DNA of 64,000 nt from NCBI GenBank assembly GCA_022495005.1, contig JAGYXB010000825.1:3720001-3784000 (forward strand), read 5' to 3'. A model generated the notes under the pieces. The model worked only from the letters and a program-made list of their open reading frames with translations. It made no database searches and was not told the DNA's origin. Source of the DNA: Rhyacophila brunnea. Lineage: Eukaryota; Arthropoda; Insecta; Trichoptera; Rhyacophilidae. Every line of letters begins with the position of its first letter. The first letter of the stretch is position 1. Of this stretch, positions 48,316 through 61,100 are shown one piece after another. A program made the translations under genes and the position numbers.

Positions 48316-48387
48316 GATGGTTCTGTGTGTTGTCTTAAAATGTGGTAGCCGTACTGATAAGCAAGAAGATGGTATTACGTTTCATAA
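48316..48387 (+). CDS. THAP-type zinc finger, first exon (orphan)
   Basis: ATG at 48316 opens MVLCVVLKCGSRTDKQEDGI, then TFHK, followed at once by an ideal donor GTAAGT at 48388. The pattern M-x3-C-x4-C-x...-(I/V)-x-FHK is the start of the THAP DNA-binding domain (C2CH), where a splice site after FHK is common. THAP proteins are chromatin regulators or domesticated P-element relatives. I could not find the next exon (FP...W...H) before 49374, so this is either the start of a gene with a long intron or a stranded fragment. It lies between lipase exon 2 and the hAT element. Confidence 0.55.
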
Positions 48388-49374
48388 GTAAGTTGATACA
48401 TGTTCGTGATAATTTATTTGTATTTTATTATGTATTATAATATCAGTGACCTAGTGTTTCTTTAAAATAACTTAAATTATAGATATCTTTATCTAATGGT
48501 TGCATTTTGACCTCTTAAAAATACTATATAACGTAAAAAAATAGAAAATTATATTTTAATTCTGAGCGTCTAGTGCGAGCACTTTGGGCGAGCACTAGCG
48601 AAATGGTCTATGGTCTCGAACATTTTTAGACGAATGCGTTCGCTCGCTCACAAACCAAACGCAAGGCACGCAGCTTCATTTGGCAATGCAACGGGTGGCG
48701 TCTAGATGTATCTATAGTCTAAGATATTAGGCATCTGCCGGGTGATAGATATTGTTTTGAAATATTTGAACCTAACTGAATGCAACAGATATACTAACAA
48801 ACAAAATCTTAATATATATGATTTAAAACTAAAATTATTTCTTTCGAGTCGCGATTATTAATATTAATCTCGCGTGACCAACCTTTTAATCTCATTCATC
48901 TACTAATGTGTACATATAGTTTACATAATTACCTACATGACAAAGGATTTACAAAAAATATTTTCATTTCTTCACTCACGAGTATGGTCTATATGTTCAA
49001 GAATCTCATACTAAAACGGACGGAGATAAACCTGACAACATCTTTTATTTAATAAGAGAATCGTGGGAATCTCCTAACCTGTCAAAAACTTGGGGGTATC
49101 ATATACATATATACACAATAATTGTGTCAATGGCGTTCAAGTCTTGTTTCATGCCATTACGATAATCTCATCACATACCTAAGCACACATTTAAGTTTAT
49201 ATGATACCATTTCACTATAAGGCCATGAATATTCCAATTGTTTCAAATGTTAATAATTGTTGTTCCATTTCTCATGCTACATGCGAAAATAGGTACCGAT
49301 CTACCTGCATTAAGTATGTATCTGATAGTCAGAAATTTGATACGCATAAAATTAAATTAACTTAATATCTAGCG
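48388..49374. other. No continuing exon seen
   Basis: AT-rich. I looked for the FP/W/H continuation of the THAP domain and found no convincing acceptor plus frame. Confidence 0.35.
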
Positions 49375-49546
49375 TATTTTCAACACATTTAAAAGCTGCT
49401 GGAGGCATCAAAAATGTTATTAAAAACACCACAAGCCAGATGCGTTTTTGCACGCTAGATGCCTATCGAAAAATTTTAAAGCTGGCAAGAAAAAGGCTAA
49501 ATTGGCAACGCTGGTTAATAAACACAATGACCACTTTTGACTAGGT

Positions 49547-50422
49547 TAGGGGTCGGCAAACTGCAGCTCACGAGCCGCATGTGGCTATTTGGGTATTGGG
49601 GTGCGGCTCTTTGTCAAATTCGCAATTCTTTTCAAATTCATTTTTTTCAAAAACATTGCAAAATTCACAATTTTTATTTTTAGCATTGATTTTTACACTT
49701 ATAATAATTATTATAGAATGACATCGCGAACCTAATTTTCTCTGCGTTTTTTAAATCCGCCCATTGGTAAAGTCGAAAAATTAATTTTTTCTCCATTTGA
49801 TATTGACACGAGCACCGTTAAATATGATTTTATTGGTGGATTTCACAAGCAAACAGTTGTTCCAAATTTTTAGGTCTTGCCACCAAAATTGAAGATTTGG
49901 AGAGAGAAAAATGCAATTCAATTTCACAACACAAGTGGAGCACTACTACGACATAGAATAGCTTTCCGAACTCATATTCGAGTCTACATAATATGTATGC
50001 AAACAATCATTTTCAAACATGAAAAATATAAATAGCATTTAGAGAAGCCAAATAACCGATGAGAATTTGAAGTCGCGCCTGAAATTAAAAACTACAAGTT
50101 ACATAAATTACCAAACATACAGAAACTCTCCAAAGAAATGCAAGGAAGGTCATTGTTTACATTAGTTTTAAGGAATGCGTTAAATTGTAAGTAATTCATA
50201 TTCTGTAAAAAATAAATTTATAATTTCAACAATAAAAACATATAGTTACGTTAGTTTTATTCGGAAAATCTTCTTCACTTAATAAATATTATCCAATTAT
50301 AAAATTTAATTATTTTATTTAAATAAATCATATTTACAAAAATATACTAATGGCTCTCAATTTTTTTTTACCGTTGTCCCACTTAATTTGGCTTCTTTGG
50401 TCTAAAAGTTTGCCGACCCCTG
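49547..50422 (+). mobile_element. hAT element with transposase C-terminal remnant
   Basis: The ends TAGGGGTCGGCAAACTGC and AGTTTGCCGACCCCTG are inverted, flanked by an exact GACTAGGT (49539-49546 and 50423-50430). Block A reads TTTTGACTAGGTAGTTG at about 17364-17380, the empty site, so insertion followed the duplication. The interior (about 49930-50150) holds degraded frames resembling the hAT dimerisation region, with recognisable EQ-F-KMK-like and LPNIQKLSKEMQG stretches broken by stops and shifts. Confidence 0.85.
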
Positions 50423-50868
50423 GACTAGGTAGTTAAAAATAGAAAATTTTCAAACTTACAAGATTGAAAAAATCCATCATCGTATCCATCGACGTGTTGG
50501 GAAATGACTACAGAACTAAAACTTAAAAAAATAAATACGACTGTTTTCAACGACATTGCTATTGTTATTAATCTGCCACTAGGACTCAAATGTCAATAAT
50601 AATAATAATTATAAAGTATTTTTTATCACCGTACCGTTTGTCGTAGTGATATAAACGTGCTATTAAGGTAATTTTGTATGGCCAGTGGATCGGCTCAGAG
50701 AAATATCACCATATTCATGATTTTTCATTTTTATGTATTCAATTGTGGAACATTAAAGAGTAAATTTTAATAAATTATGCGTAGATATTTCGAAAATCAC
50801 TGGCATCCCAAAGACTTTGGTCTATAAGTACCGCGTGCCTTCTATATTTTAATTCGTGGGGTTGCTGC

Positions 50869-52205
50869 ATGGCCCTCACATCCTAAAGCGGGACCCCAGG
50901 CTAGGATCTATGGCGGGGCCCCCTACCTATCGCTAAAGGTAAGGGCAGTGCTATTTTTTACAGCAGTGTTCTCCAGCTGGTTTCCAAGGAACCCTATAAT
51001 TAAGGGTATTCCGTGTATTTTTACCGATTTTTAAATCAAACCAGTTGATTTGTCGGCACTCAGCATATTATGAAGCACTGATCGCGTCCTCATTTCGTGG
51101 TAAGTAGGGAATCCAATCCCGAGCCAAAATTCTGATCCCGGGATTTCGGGATTACAATTTGACAATCCCGGGCTAGTCCCGGGATTGGCATTTTTTCCAT
51201 TGTTAATATAAAAAATTTATATTTACAAATAACATTGATAAAATCGGTCAAAAATAAATCTAGTATAATTTATACTATTTAAGACATTTATTGTTAATAT
51301 TGTATACGTTCAATCTTGGAAATACACAAGTTTAATGGAGTAAATAATATTGTAATATAAATAATAATTTGAATTGAATATGAGATTGCTGTTTCTGATA
51401 GTAAATACATAATGAATGGATTAGCGAGATTTAAAATAGTAAAGCAAATAATCATGGCGTACGTATGGCCTTTCCGCATCATAAATCTAATTAGTCAGCC
51501 AAATATGAAACTGCCGTAAAACGTATGATATCATGGTTGAATTACTTTGTTAAAAGTGCGAAGCATTGTTTTTTTCCAATCTTTCTCATTTTTAATGATT
51601 CATGCGAAAAAATAAAATGAATCGGCAACCTACACATGAGTATAAATCAAACTTCATTCAAACTCAGTTTATTTCTAATGTAGTTATTTTTTATTTAAAG
51701 TATTTTTTCTGTTTTATTTTCGCATTTATTTTATTTTCCATAAAAATTGATAAAAAAAAATCAATCCCGAAATCCCGGGATTATGTTTATCAATCCCGGG
51801 ATTCATAGGTATCGAAAATAGCTCGGGATCCCGGGATTGGAATCCCTAGTGGTAAGTACCCAAGTAACATGGAACCCTCCGCCATATCTTCGCCAGAAAA
51901 CACAAAATAATTATATAACAAAATTCTACGCGTGAATTACCATTTAATTATACCTATCAATCAAAATATCACATCAAATTATATCGCACAAACACATATT
52001 TTAAAATATTAATAATCATTTAGGAAACTAGAGCCACAGGCAAATTTTTTTACCATTAGAGCAAATTTGTGGTGTGTTTTTCTCATTTAGTCGGCTTGCC
52101 ACGCCGGGCCCCCTCTAAGCCCGAGCCCCCAGGCTAGAGCCCTGTCAGCTCCCCCCCCCCCCTTGTGGGGTTGCTCCGTGCCCGTTGTGGGGGTTGGGTC
52201 CATGG
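50869..52205. mobile_element. GC-rich-ended DNA element containing a second MITE
   Basis: Flanked by an exact GTTGCTGC (50861-50868 and 52206-52213). The end regions are GC-rich (GGACCCCAGGCTAGGATC near the left, CCCCCAGGCTAGAGCCCTG near the right). Block A at 19525-19545 lacks it, giving an empty site. An 8-bp duplication fits hAT. It holds the MITE 51105-51848 and a poly-C run at 52151-52162. No transposase frame. Confidence 0.65.
51105..51848. mobile_element. hAT MITE with AATCCCGGGATT palindromes, copy 2
   Basis: 744 bp, TAGGGAATCCAATCCCGAGC to GGGATTGGAATCCCTA, with exact flanking GTGGTAAG (51097-51104 and 51849-51856), again fitting nTnnnnAn. Aligned end to end with 22805-23524, it differs by small indels and scattered substitutions. 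Confidence 0.88.
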
Positions 52206-53602
52206 GTTGCTGCCAAACGTTGGTAACTCGTTAATTTGGGTATTTAGAGTTAACAAAGGATTATGTGTCTATATAATATAAACAAGTATGCCAGAAAAAA
52301 ATCAATGTCATCTGATTATAGAACATGCACATAAAGCACGATGAAATCAGCATTATGCGTGATTTTAGAGAAAATGTCATACTTCAAATTGCAATTAACA
52401 TTTCGAGACTTACTAACGTTTGGCAGTAACCTCATGACATCTACGTCATCGTATGCGATGACAGTGTCACGTCAGGCTCTTTTTGCATGCTGACGGTATC
52501 GCAACGGTTTTAGTTCCAGATATGACCGCGGTGACGTGTATGACTCGATATACTTTGTCTTCCACTTGTCAAATACACAAAATAAAACATTCAAATAGAG
52601 CTTATAGAACAATAATAATAAACTTCAAACAAATAAAATACAACAGATAACAAAATAAAAATTAAGAACATACACCATTAAATTAGAAATTTTAAAAAAT
52701 ACAATTAAATAAAATCACCATATATTTTTATGAGAATCAACTTATGCAGATACATAAAAAATCATTTACATATTTATCTAATATTTTAGGCAGCTTTGGA
52801 GTCCATAGGCTGATAATAAGGAAATTGGTGTACCTAGATATTTAAATTTTTTGAGTCAGGCTGATATAAAATTATTATAGAATTTAAAATACTCATTTAT
52901 TATCATTGAGTAATAATAAATTTGCCATAATATTATGATAATACAATATATCTTCCTATGAACCAACAGCATTAATTGAATGTATCATCATTATACTGAA
53001 ATCATACTTATGCTGTTTTTATAAAATGTGCATCGTCTAAAATGGTCATCATTGAGAGTAATAATGGTAATTTATACAAAAAAAAATATAATTATAGAAT
53101 AGGTAACAATTATTACATATTGTTCCGGAAAGCATTAATTTTCTCAAGTAGGTAGATCGCGGCAGGGATTTCCTCATTAATCCCTGACAGGAGGTCCTTT
53201 TGGTTTCATTCTACCACAATATTAAATTTGATGTTGTGGGAGAAAAACAAATATGTAGCATACACAAACGCAAAGACCACGTAAAGATGTGTTTTCTGAC
53301 GTAGTTATGTATTTTCAATCAATTTAGAGAATCTAACAGCCTTAATAAATAATTTTATTTAATGTTTTCCGTATCGGTGAAAAAAAATAACCAGGTGCGT
53401 CTGCGGTGTCATGTAAATTGTACGTAATGAAAATAGATGGTCATACATACATCTACTCAAGATTCAAATAAATTATCTTGGAATAAAAGTTTATGGGGAT
53501 AACCAAAGTTAGTTTTGCAACCAGTACTAGTATTACATTATTATTCTGTTTAACAGAGGCATCACGTTACAACTAGGTACTAACATTTACCTCATTTAAC
53601 AG

Positions 53603-55034
53603 TGAGATTAATTAAACTTACATTGGTCAAAGTTCACATCGCTGCCAGTAATACAAGTTTGCTAGTTAACAGTTTCCTAATACAATTACACAAATCATAT
53701 CAACCGAAAATGCTTTGAAACATATCGTATTGCTTAGTTACTGGATGGTAGGATTTGCAAAACCAGTAATCGCACTGTTAAATTTAATATCATCTCTAAG
53801 TTTAAAGTCATAAGTCATAACTGCAGTGACTTAGCGATATGTAGCTCTATCAATATTATTCTGATAGGGACATAGACATTATTCATTTATCTAGTACTAT
53901 TTAATAGTAATCATAGTGAATCTGTATAATAAAAACAAAATTTGTACAAACTTTGACCAAAAAACTCGGTGGACCTGGTGGGTCAATGTCTCAAGATAGA
54001 AAAACGATACCAAAAGTATTTGGGATTGTATAACAATAATATATCAGTGACGTCTCCTATGTAGAGATGTGTAGGATTCAAGGCGCATCTTAAAAGTCTA
54101 TCAAGTTTTTTTTCCCGAGAAATCGGAAAAATCTTGAGAAATTTAACCCATCAACACCAAAAGTCGATAAGTACATTTTTTTAGCTCTCCTGACAAATAT
54201 TTTTTACTGGGAATTTTTTCAAATTCTATTCGGAATCAAAGTCAAGAGCTTCTATTAACCATTCTTATGTTAAAAAAATTAACGCAGTAATTTTTTTAAA
54301 ATTCCGTTCACAGTCAAAATAATATCAGTCAATTGTGAATAACAATGAAAAATCTAGCAAATTCACATTTTTTGATAAATATGGCAATTTGTATGACCAT
54401 GAACAGTGGAATCAGTTTATATTTAGCAATCGATTAATGTAGGCTGATGATGATAATGATTTAAATAATGTATATTATATCACCAGTTGTTGTAAACGAT
54501 CTCTTAAATATGTTTGGGTAATATTATTTAGTTTAAATAATTTATCTTTTATTGGTTCCAAAACGAAAAACAATCGATTGTGAACAGCCAAAATTTAAAA
54601 AAAAAACAAATTTGGAATATTGTGTATAGTGGTGTAATCTAGTATTGAATTTTAATATTAATGTATCGCTATTAAACTGCGAAACAATGTAATATCGGTT
54701 ATAATAATTTATAATATCTGAAATAGTCAATCTCAATTCAACCGGGAGACATTTTTGTAGCGTAAAGCTCAAAGTAAAAGTGTTAAAAATCAACAAAGTG
54801 TAGGTAGTCCGAACTAATTGTATGCGAGTGGTAGAATGAAAGTAGTTAGTAGATTAATAAAAAAGGGGGAAACATTATTCGATCTAAGTGATTATTTTTT
54901 GTAAAACGTTTCAACGACTATCGATTATCATTATTTCTAGAACAACTTTATATCATTATGCTAAACGATACTGTCACAAATAGATTAATTTTATAGTATA
55001 TCATCATTGTATAATAGATGTCAGATAAATAAAA
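53603..55034. other. Intergenic region upstream of the + strand lipase
   Basis: No gene is supported. An 84-codon - strand frame (54542-54796) has no domain. A TATA-like TTATAGTATA (about 54991) and TCAGATAA near 55021 could belong to the lipase promoter, but this is weak. Confidence 0.35.
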
Positions 55035-55140
55035 ATGGCATTGAATTCGGTCGTGTCGCTCGTTTTTATTTCATGTGCCGCTGCAGTACTATCACAACAT
55101 AATATTATCGATGGATATGATGACGGATTTTTAAAAAGTT
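55035..55140 (+). CDS. + strand lipase exon 1, signal peptide
   Basis: ATG at 55035 (context AAAAATGG) encodes MALNSVVSLVFISCAAAVLS, a hydrophobic secretion signal with likely cleavage near residue 20, then QHNIIDGYDDGFLKS. The donor GTAAGT follows in phase 1. Confidence 0.88.
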
Positions 55141-58100
55141 GTAAGTCCAAATTTTGCACCTGACCACCGCCATCTTTAGATTAATAAAGGCTGAACATAT
55201 ATTTTTGCACAAGCAATGAGTGGTCCACTGTTCAGCTGTCAAAATCAGATCCCAGATTGCTTGATATATTGATTCGCCCTTTCTCGTTTCAAACTGAATT
55301 ATAAAAAAATCTCAAATCAAATATATTAATAAATTATAAATAATGTGCATTCTTATTATTCATCAGCTGTCAAAGTCAGAGTGTAGTCCTTCACACAAAA
55401 ACCTGTGCTAATATCGATTTCCAAAAAATATGTAGCATTGATATATGCATTAAATTTGTAGAAGGTGTGTTAATTCTAGTGTATTATGTATCATGTAACT
55501 CATCTATTCAAATCAAACCATCCCCTGTGTGAATACGACAGACTCGTCAGTATGAGCACTCTGTAGAAAAATGACAAGCAATGACAGGTAATCCATAGAA
55601 AACAATAGGAGGGGCGGAAAAGGTAGGACCAGTCGTTTGTGAATGTATCAAACTATTTCGATATAGCCAATGCCATCTGTGTAAATTATCAAATAATATC
55701 CTTTTTCGATGCCTAGAAAACTGTTTTACCATAAACATCCTACTTTACCGATTTTTTTGGACATTTTAAGAAATAAAGCATTTCTGCATTATAGTCTATG
55801 CATTTCTGCTTTGACAGTAGTTGACGAATTCGTATGTACGTAAAAATCCGCATTTGTTAATAAATAAAAAAAATGTATAGAAGACTGAAATTGGTTGAAT
55901 AAAAATATCTACACATCAAATAAGGTGTGTACATTAGTTTTTTATAATTGTTATCATTTAGTTTTGTATTTTGTCATACTTAAATGTAAGATTTCCTAAT
56001 ATCGTAAATCTGCGACACCACGCAGCAACATACAAAATTTATTGGAATTTTCGAAAAAAAAAATATTATTTTTCCTTCATTCACAAGGCATTTTGACACC
56101 AAGAAAAAATAAAATTTTTCAAAAAAAAAAATCAGGCAGTAAAGGGAAATCACCTTACGTAGCTTTTTGGTCCGCATCGTATTTAGTAAGGTTCATCTTC
56201 AGACTGTTCTTCTACCAAGATCTCCAAGTACACAGGACGATTCGGTTGCCAACCTGACATAGTAACCCCTGATTTGATTGATTCATTATATACACTCGAT
56301 TGCTATAAGTATATCCATGAATACATATGCGTGAAGTATGATAATTTTGACATAAACTATGACGTAGTTAGAGCGACGCCGAGCATGATAAAACGATCCA
56401 ATAGGCTTCATGTAAGAGGAGTCGGAAAATATAATAACGAAAACAATAATTAAATTTACCCTATATACCTAATTCGTGCACATTAGAAGAACTCGCAATT
56501 TCAAGGTTAGGTTGTTTCACTATTAGTGTTAACAATCAATAAAGTCAGCTTGGTAAAAACATTAAACATTTTTGCTCATATTATGTTGTTACTTTAAATA
56601 CCAATGACAACTATATAATATTGACGATTACATTTAAACAAGTAACGAGTTACTCATTGTATTTACTAGTATATTATTGTTATTTCGTGTCATTATTGTC
56701 TATTAAAATAATGTGGCATGTCAGGCAATATTCTTTATGTAAACGTTAATCTCGCATTCTGTCCCTACTAGGAACCTCACGGTTGATTCGGATATTTTCG
56801 CACGTTCTCGGTAATCCGACAAAACTTCCATCGAACGCTGACTGTCAATGTAATTAAGTTTACGTCTCACCTAGACCTAAAAATCTCATGATGTCGCAGC
56901 CTTGGTGCACATGTCAAAGATTGTTTGGACATGGAGATGTTACAGTTGGCAGCTATGATGCTAACAACGTGCTTAAATATTTACAAAAATTACATAGTTG
57001 TAACGTCGTTAGGCTAAAATACATACAGCCTCAGAACACGTGATATTATGGCATTGGTTTTGATATTATGTATGTTTTTTTTGCACTACATGTCGTATGA
57101 ATGTGTTATATCCGTGAAATATTTCAAATTACTTGTGACCTTTTTTTGAATGTATTAATTCCATAGCAGGTTACATAATATTATTATTGCCATGTATGTA
57201 CGTGTCTGTCTGGTTAGGTGTAACGTCGTTAGGCTAAAATACATACAGCCTCAGAACACGTGATATTATGACATTGGTTTTGATATTATGTGTTTTTTTT
57301 GCACTACATGTCTAATCGTATGAATGTGTTGTATCCGTGAAATATTTCAAATTACTTGTGACCTTTTTTTGAATGTATTAATTCCATAGCAGGGTACATA
57401 ATATTATTATTGCCATGTATGTGCGTGTCTGTCTGGTTAGGTGTAACTTCGTTAGGCTAAAATACATACAGCCTCAGAACACGTGATATTATGGCATTGG
57501 TTTTGATATTATGTGTTTTTTTTGCACTACATGTCTAATCGTATGAATGTGTTGTATCCGTGAAATATTTCAAATTACTTGTGACCTTTTTTTGAATGTA
57601 TTAATTCCATAGCAGGTTACATAATATTATTATTGCCATGTATGTACGTGTCTGTCTGGTTAGGTTAGGTTAGCGGATAATCATCATACATTTTTTTCGA
57701 AGAATATGAAATAATGAAGGTACGTTAATAGGCAATTAAAAATTATATTCATTAGAAAGGTATGCTTTAAAGTTTAAATAATAGCGAAGGTAGTATAAAG
57801 TCTACGCCACTGCCATTATAGTAACTACAACTAGGCGTAACCTTTACTATTTTTTATCTCAGTTTAAAATTGACATAATGATCTTATTTTAGCCAAAGCA
57901 GCCTGTGCTATTTCGATCTGGGACTTTTATTCTGAGAATTGTTTGCTTGGTTTTTTAATAACATTTCTAAAGCTACCAATTTATTTAGAATATTACAATA
58001 AACTTAATACTAATTTCAGGCGCTTTGGGGTTGATGGATCTGACTTTCCCTAAAAACGTGACAGATCGCGTGGAGATCGTCATAGTGCGTCGTGGACAGA

Positions 58101-61100
58101 TGCCTTTCATACGTTTTGCCATCAACAAAGCTATCGATATCTTGAAAGACCCAGAATTCAACATCAGCCGGAAGACGATAATGTTTGCTCACGGCTACAC
58201 TCATCTGATCACCTCAAATGAGCAGCCTATACTAAAGGGGTATCTGCGAAACCCGGAATATAATGTCCTTCTATTAAATTCCATACAGCTGTTAGGGGAT
58301 AAAGTGTACATGAGGTAATAAGCAGGTGTTTACGCAGATTTTTGTACATACATAATTTGAAAACACTTTTTATTTTAAATAAAATATGACGCTGAGCAAG
58401 ATTCGCGCCGATGTGCCTGATCACTAGGATATACGATGACGTGGAAGAGAGATAAGGTCGTCTTGCTTGAAGTCAGAAGAGAGTTTATTCATCGATACAA
58501 CAATACAATAATAAAGATGTGAAGATGACAGGGTGAGATTATAATCGCGAATACTGATATACCGGTGAGATCGATGTGATCAAGAGATTGATCATATTGA
58601 TGAACTGAGAGACTTAATTCTAGTGGAGTGACGGTTGCCTATGTCGAGTGAAGGACTCGTCATTGACTGGATGAGTGAGTGAGAATTCATGCACTGTCCT
58701 TCTAATTTATACAAATGCAGTACATTTATATTACAAGAGATATTTTCGCAATTAACAAATCATAACCGACCCTACTGATCTAGTTATGATTGAGGAAATT
58801 TTGACAATCATTATCTCTCTATTGTTTTGTTTTGACAACAAAACATACATATTGTGAACAACATACATACATATTGTAAACAACTTACACATTGTAAACA
58901 AACATACATAAAGTGTGTCACTCATTTAATTTTGATTGGTATGAATGCTACATATGTGTCCTATCTAATTGCGACGAAGTAAACTAGTAGTTTTTACAAA
59001 ACTCTTGAAGCGTTTTCTAAATTGCGTTACTTTTTGACAAATGGATTTTGTAATCTAAATCAAAATATTGTAATTACCTTAATAAATATAAACCGGCGTC
59101 AGGATCATTCCAAATTTTTGTTATAACGTACTTGCACTTTGTAATAATTTAATAAACTATTTTTTTATTCAACTTATAATTCACAAGATATATGAATGTA
59201 ACATTATTTTATTGAACATGCATTATTTGAAAACACTTCTGAGTAATATGATGAGTAGAGAGTGGGCACTAGAGAGACACCCGGTAGGATTCGAACATGA
59301 GCCCCCGGGATTCGTGCCCATGTGCATTGACCACTGAGCTATGCGTGTCCTATCTAATTGTGGTGGTACCAAATCGTTTTAGCGTTTTCTAATACCATAG
59401 ATATCTTATCCATCCAACTTTTCAGGTCAGCACGCGCTGCGCGGTACGTGGGCATTCGCGTAGGAAACGTTATTGCCCAGATGTCACAAGCAGGTCTCCA
59501 GATTGACACATTAGAATTGGTCGGGCACAGCCTCGGTGCTCATATCAGCGGATTTATAGGAAAAACTTTTTATAGAGTCACAGGTATCTTAAAGCTGCCA
59601 AGTTGTTTTGGCGAAAATGATTTCCCTATTTATGATTGTTGAATACCATTTTCACCGTTTCAAAGATCTTATTTCTACAGCTTTTATTGAAAAATTCATC
59701 GACAACGTCAATAAAATAATTTATTCATTTTATTCTTCTATAAAATTTCAAACGCCTTTTTGTTTAACAAACACGAAATATAATATTATTTTTCCAATAA
59801 CCCATAATATCACATTGTGTGGACCGCGATTTTACGACAAAGTGGCGGAAGATGGCATTGTAAGTTTTTATATGGTTTTCATATTGTTCCAGTGAATTTT
59901 TTAATACAATAATTGCTACTAATAGTACAAAACCTAAGTCAATTAGAATTTTAACAAACAGGTTTATAATAGTTATATTATGTAGATAACAACCTGTTTC
60001 CACCAGAAACAACACTGCAAGATATGTAAAATATTATTATGTTCATGCAGGTAAAAAACTTCCAAAAATTTTTGGCCTGGACCCTGCTGGTCCATGCTTC
60101 AGACAAGCAGGTCCGAAAGACCGCGTCGACAAGTCTGATGCGACATTCGTACAAATCGTCCACACGAATGGAGGCGCCTATGGACTAAGCAGTGCTATTG
60201 GACACGTGGACTTTTACGTAAATGGCGGAATATGGCAGCCTTCAGAGAATGGTCGAATCTGCTTTATGATGTGCAGCCACATCAGACCAATTTTTCTATG
60301 GCCGGCGACTTTAGCTGCCCCAGAAGGTGATTCATTATACTATTCATCATGGTCCCCACAAGGGGGGGCTGACAGAACTCTAGCATTGTGGCCCGGGGTC
60401 TGGGGGGGCCGTCTTGGCGAATTGACTTAACAAGTGAGATAAACACACATCAAAAAATAAATCTTTGATGGTAAAAAAGTCGCCTGCCTATTTTGCTTTA
60501 AAAATATTAACATGTTAGAATATGTGGTTGTGTGATGAAAATTTTGATTATTGTTTGTCGATATTCGGAAACTTCATGCCTTTATCCCTAGCGTTAGGAA
60601 GGTAGCCTGCAAAAGATCCTGGCCTGGGGTCCGTTTCAGAATGCGGGGGTCAATTTAATTTCAATTATATATAGGTAAAATATGAGGCACCAAGGCCAAA
60701 CGGCCTTTTATCCTCGCCATCTGTAGTATTCGCATTTGTATAGCTATTAACGAAGAGCGCATGGCTCTTCGTCATGGGTCAGAAGGAAAAAAATGACAAA
60801 AAACAGCACAGCGGTGTATTTTTTGCGGGGTTCATGCTGTTCATTGTATAACCGCCTGTACACGTGCATGGAATTACTGTCGGCAATTATGTTTATTTTA
60901 AACTGTCATGACAATAACTGTTTACACGTAAAAGTGCTGACTGTCCATGCAATCTCATTCTTCAAGAGTAAGCGATGCGCGATGTTGTCATTTTGTACTA
61001 CTATCTGACAGATCGTATTGAAAATCGGAGCTCAAAATGAGTAGTTCGTTTTTTTACCGGCATGTTTGCCCCAATCGCTCTACTGCGCATGCGCAGATCG

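Larger units (their letters stand above)
30430..53602. repeat. Segmental duplication block B (fuller copy)
   Basis: This is the partner of block A (14735-26010), in the same orientation. It keeps lipase exons 2-5 on the - strand and carries its own later insertions: hAT elements at 31486-32065, 49547-50422 and 50869-52205, and the 3-kb LINE at 34100-37132. The alignable pieces appear in the same order in both blocks. The gaps are explained by deletions in A and insertions in both. Confidence 0.8.

Noticed and set aside
53616..53690. - strand GTAAGT donor preceded by a phase-1 frame
   Set aside because: The frame has a stop just upstream and no ATG; it would need an extra acceptor, so it is too speculative to call.
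57001..57664. CRISPR-like array
   Set aside because: The units are about 221 bp and repeat throughout without spacers, in an intron of a eukaryotic gene; it is an ordinary tandem repeat.
58016..58204. - strand frame in the + lipase exon 2
   Set aside because: Antisense shadow of an exon with clear splice sites and lipase motifs on the + strand.
59273..59350. Functional tRNA gene on the - strand
   Set aside because: The A and B boxes are good, but the anticodon arm is irregular and the acceptor stem pairs only partly; better read as a SINE head or pseudogene.
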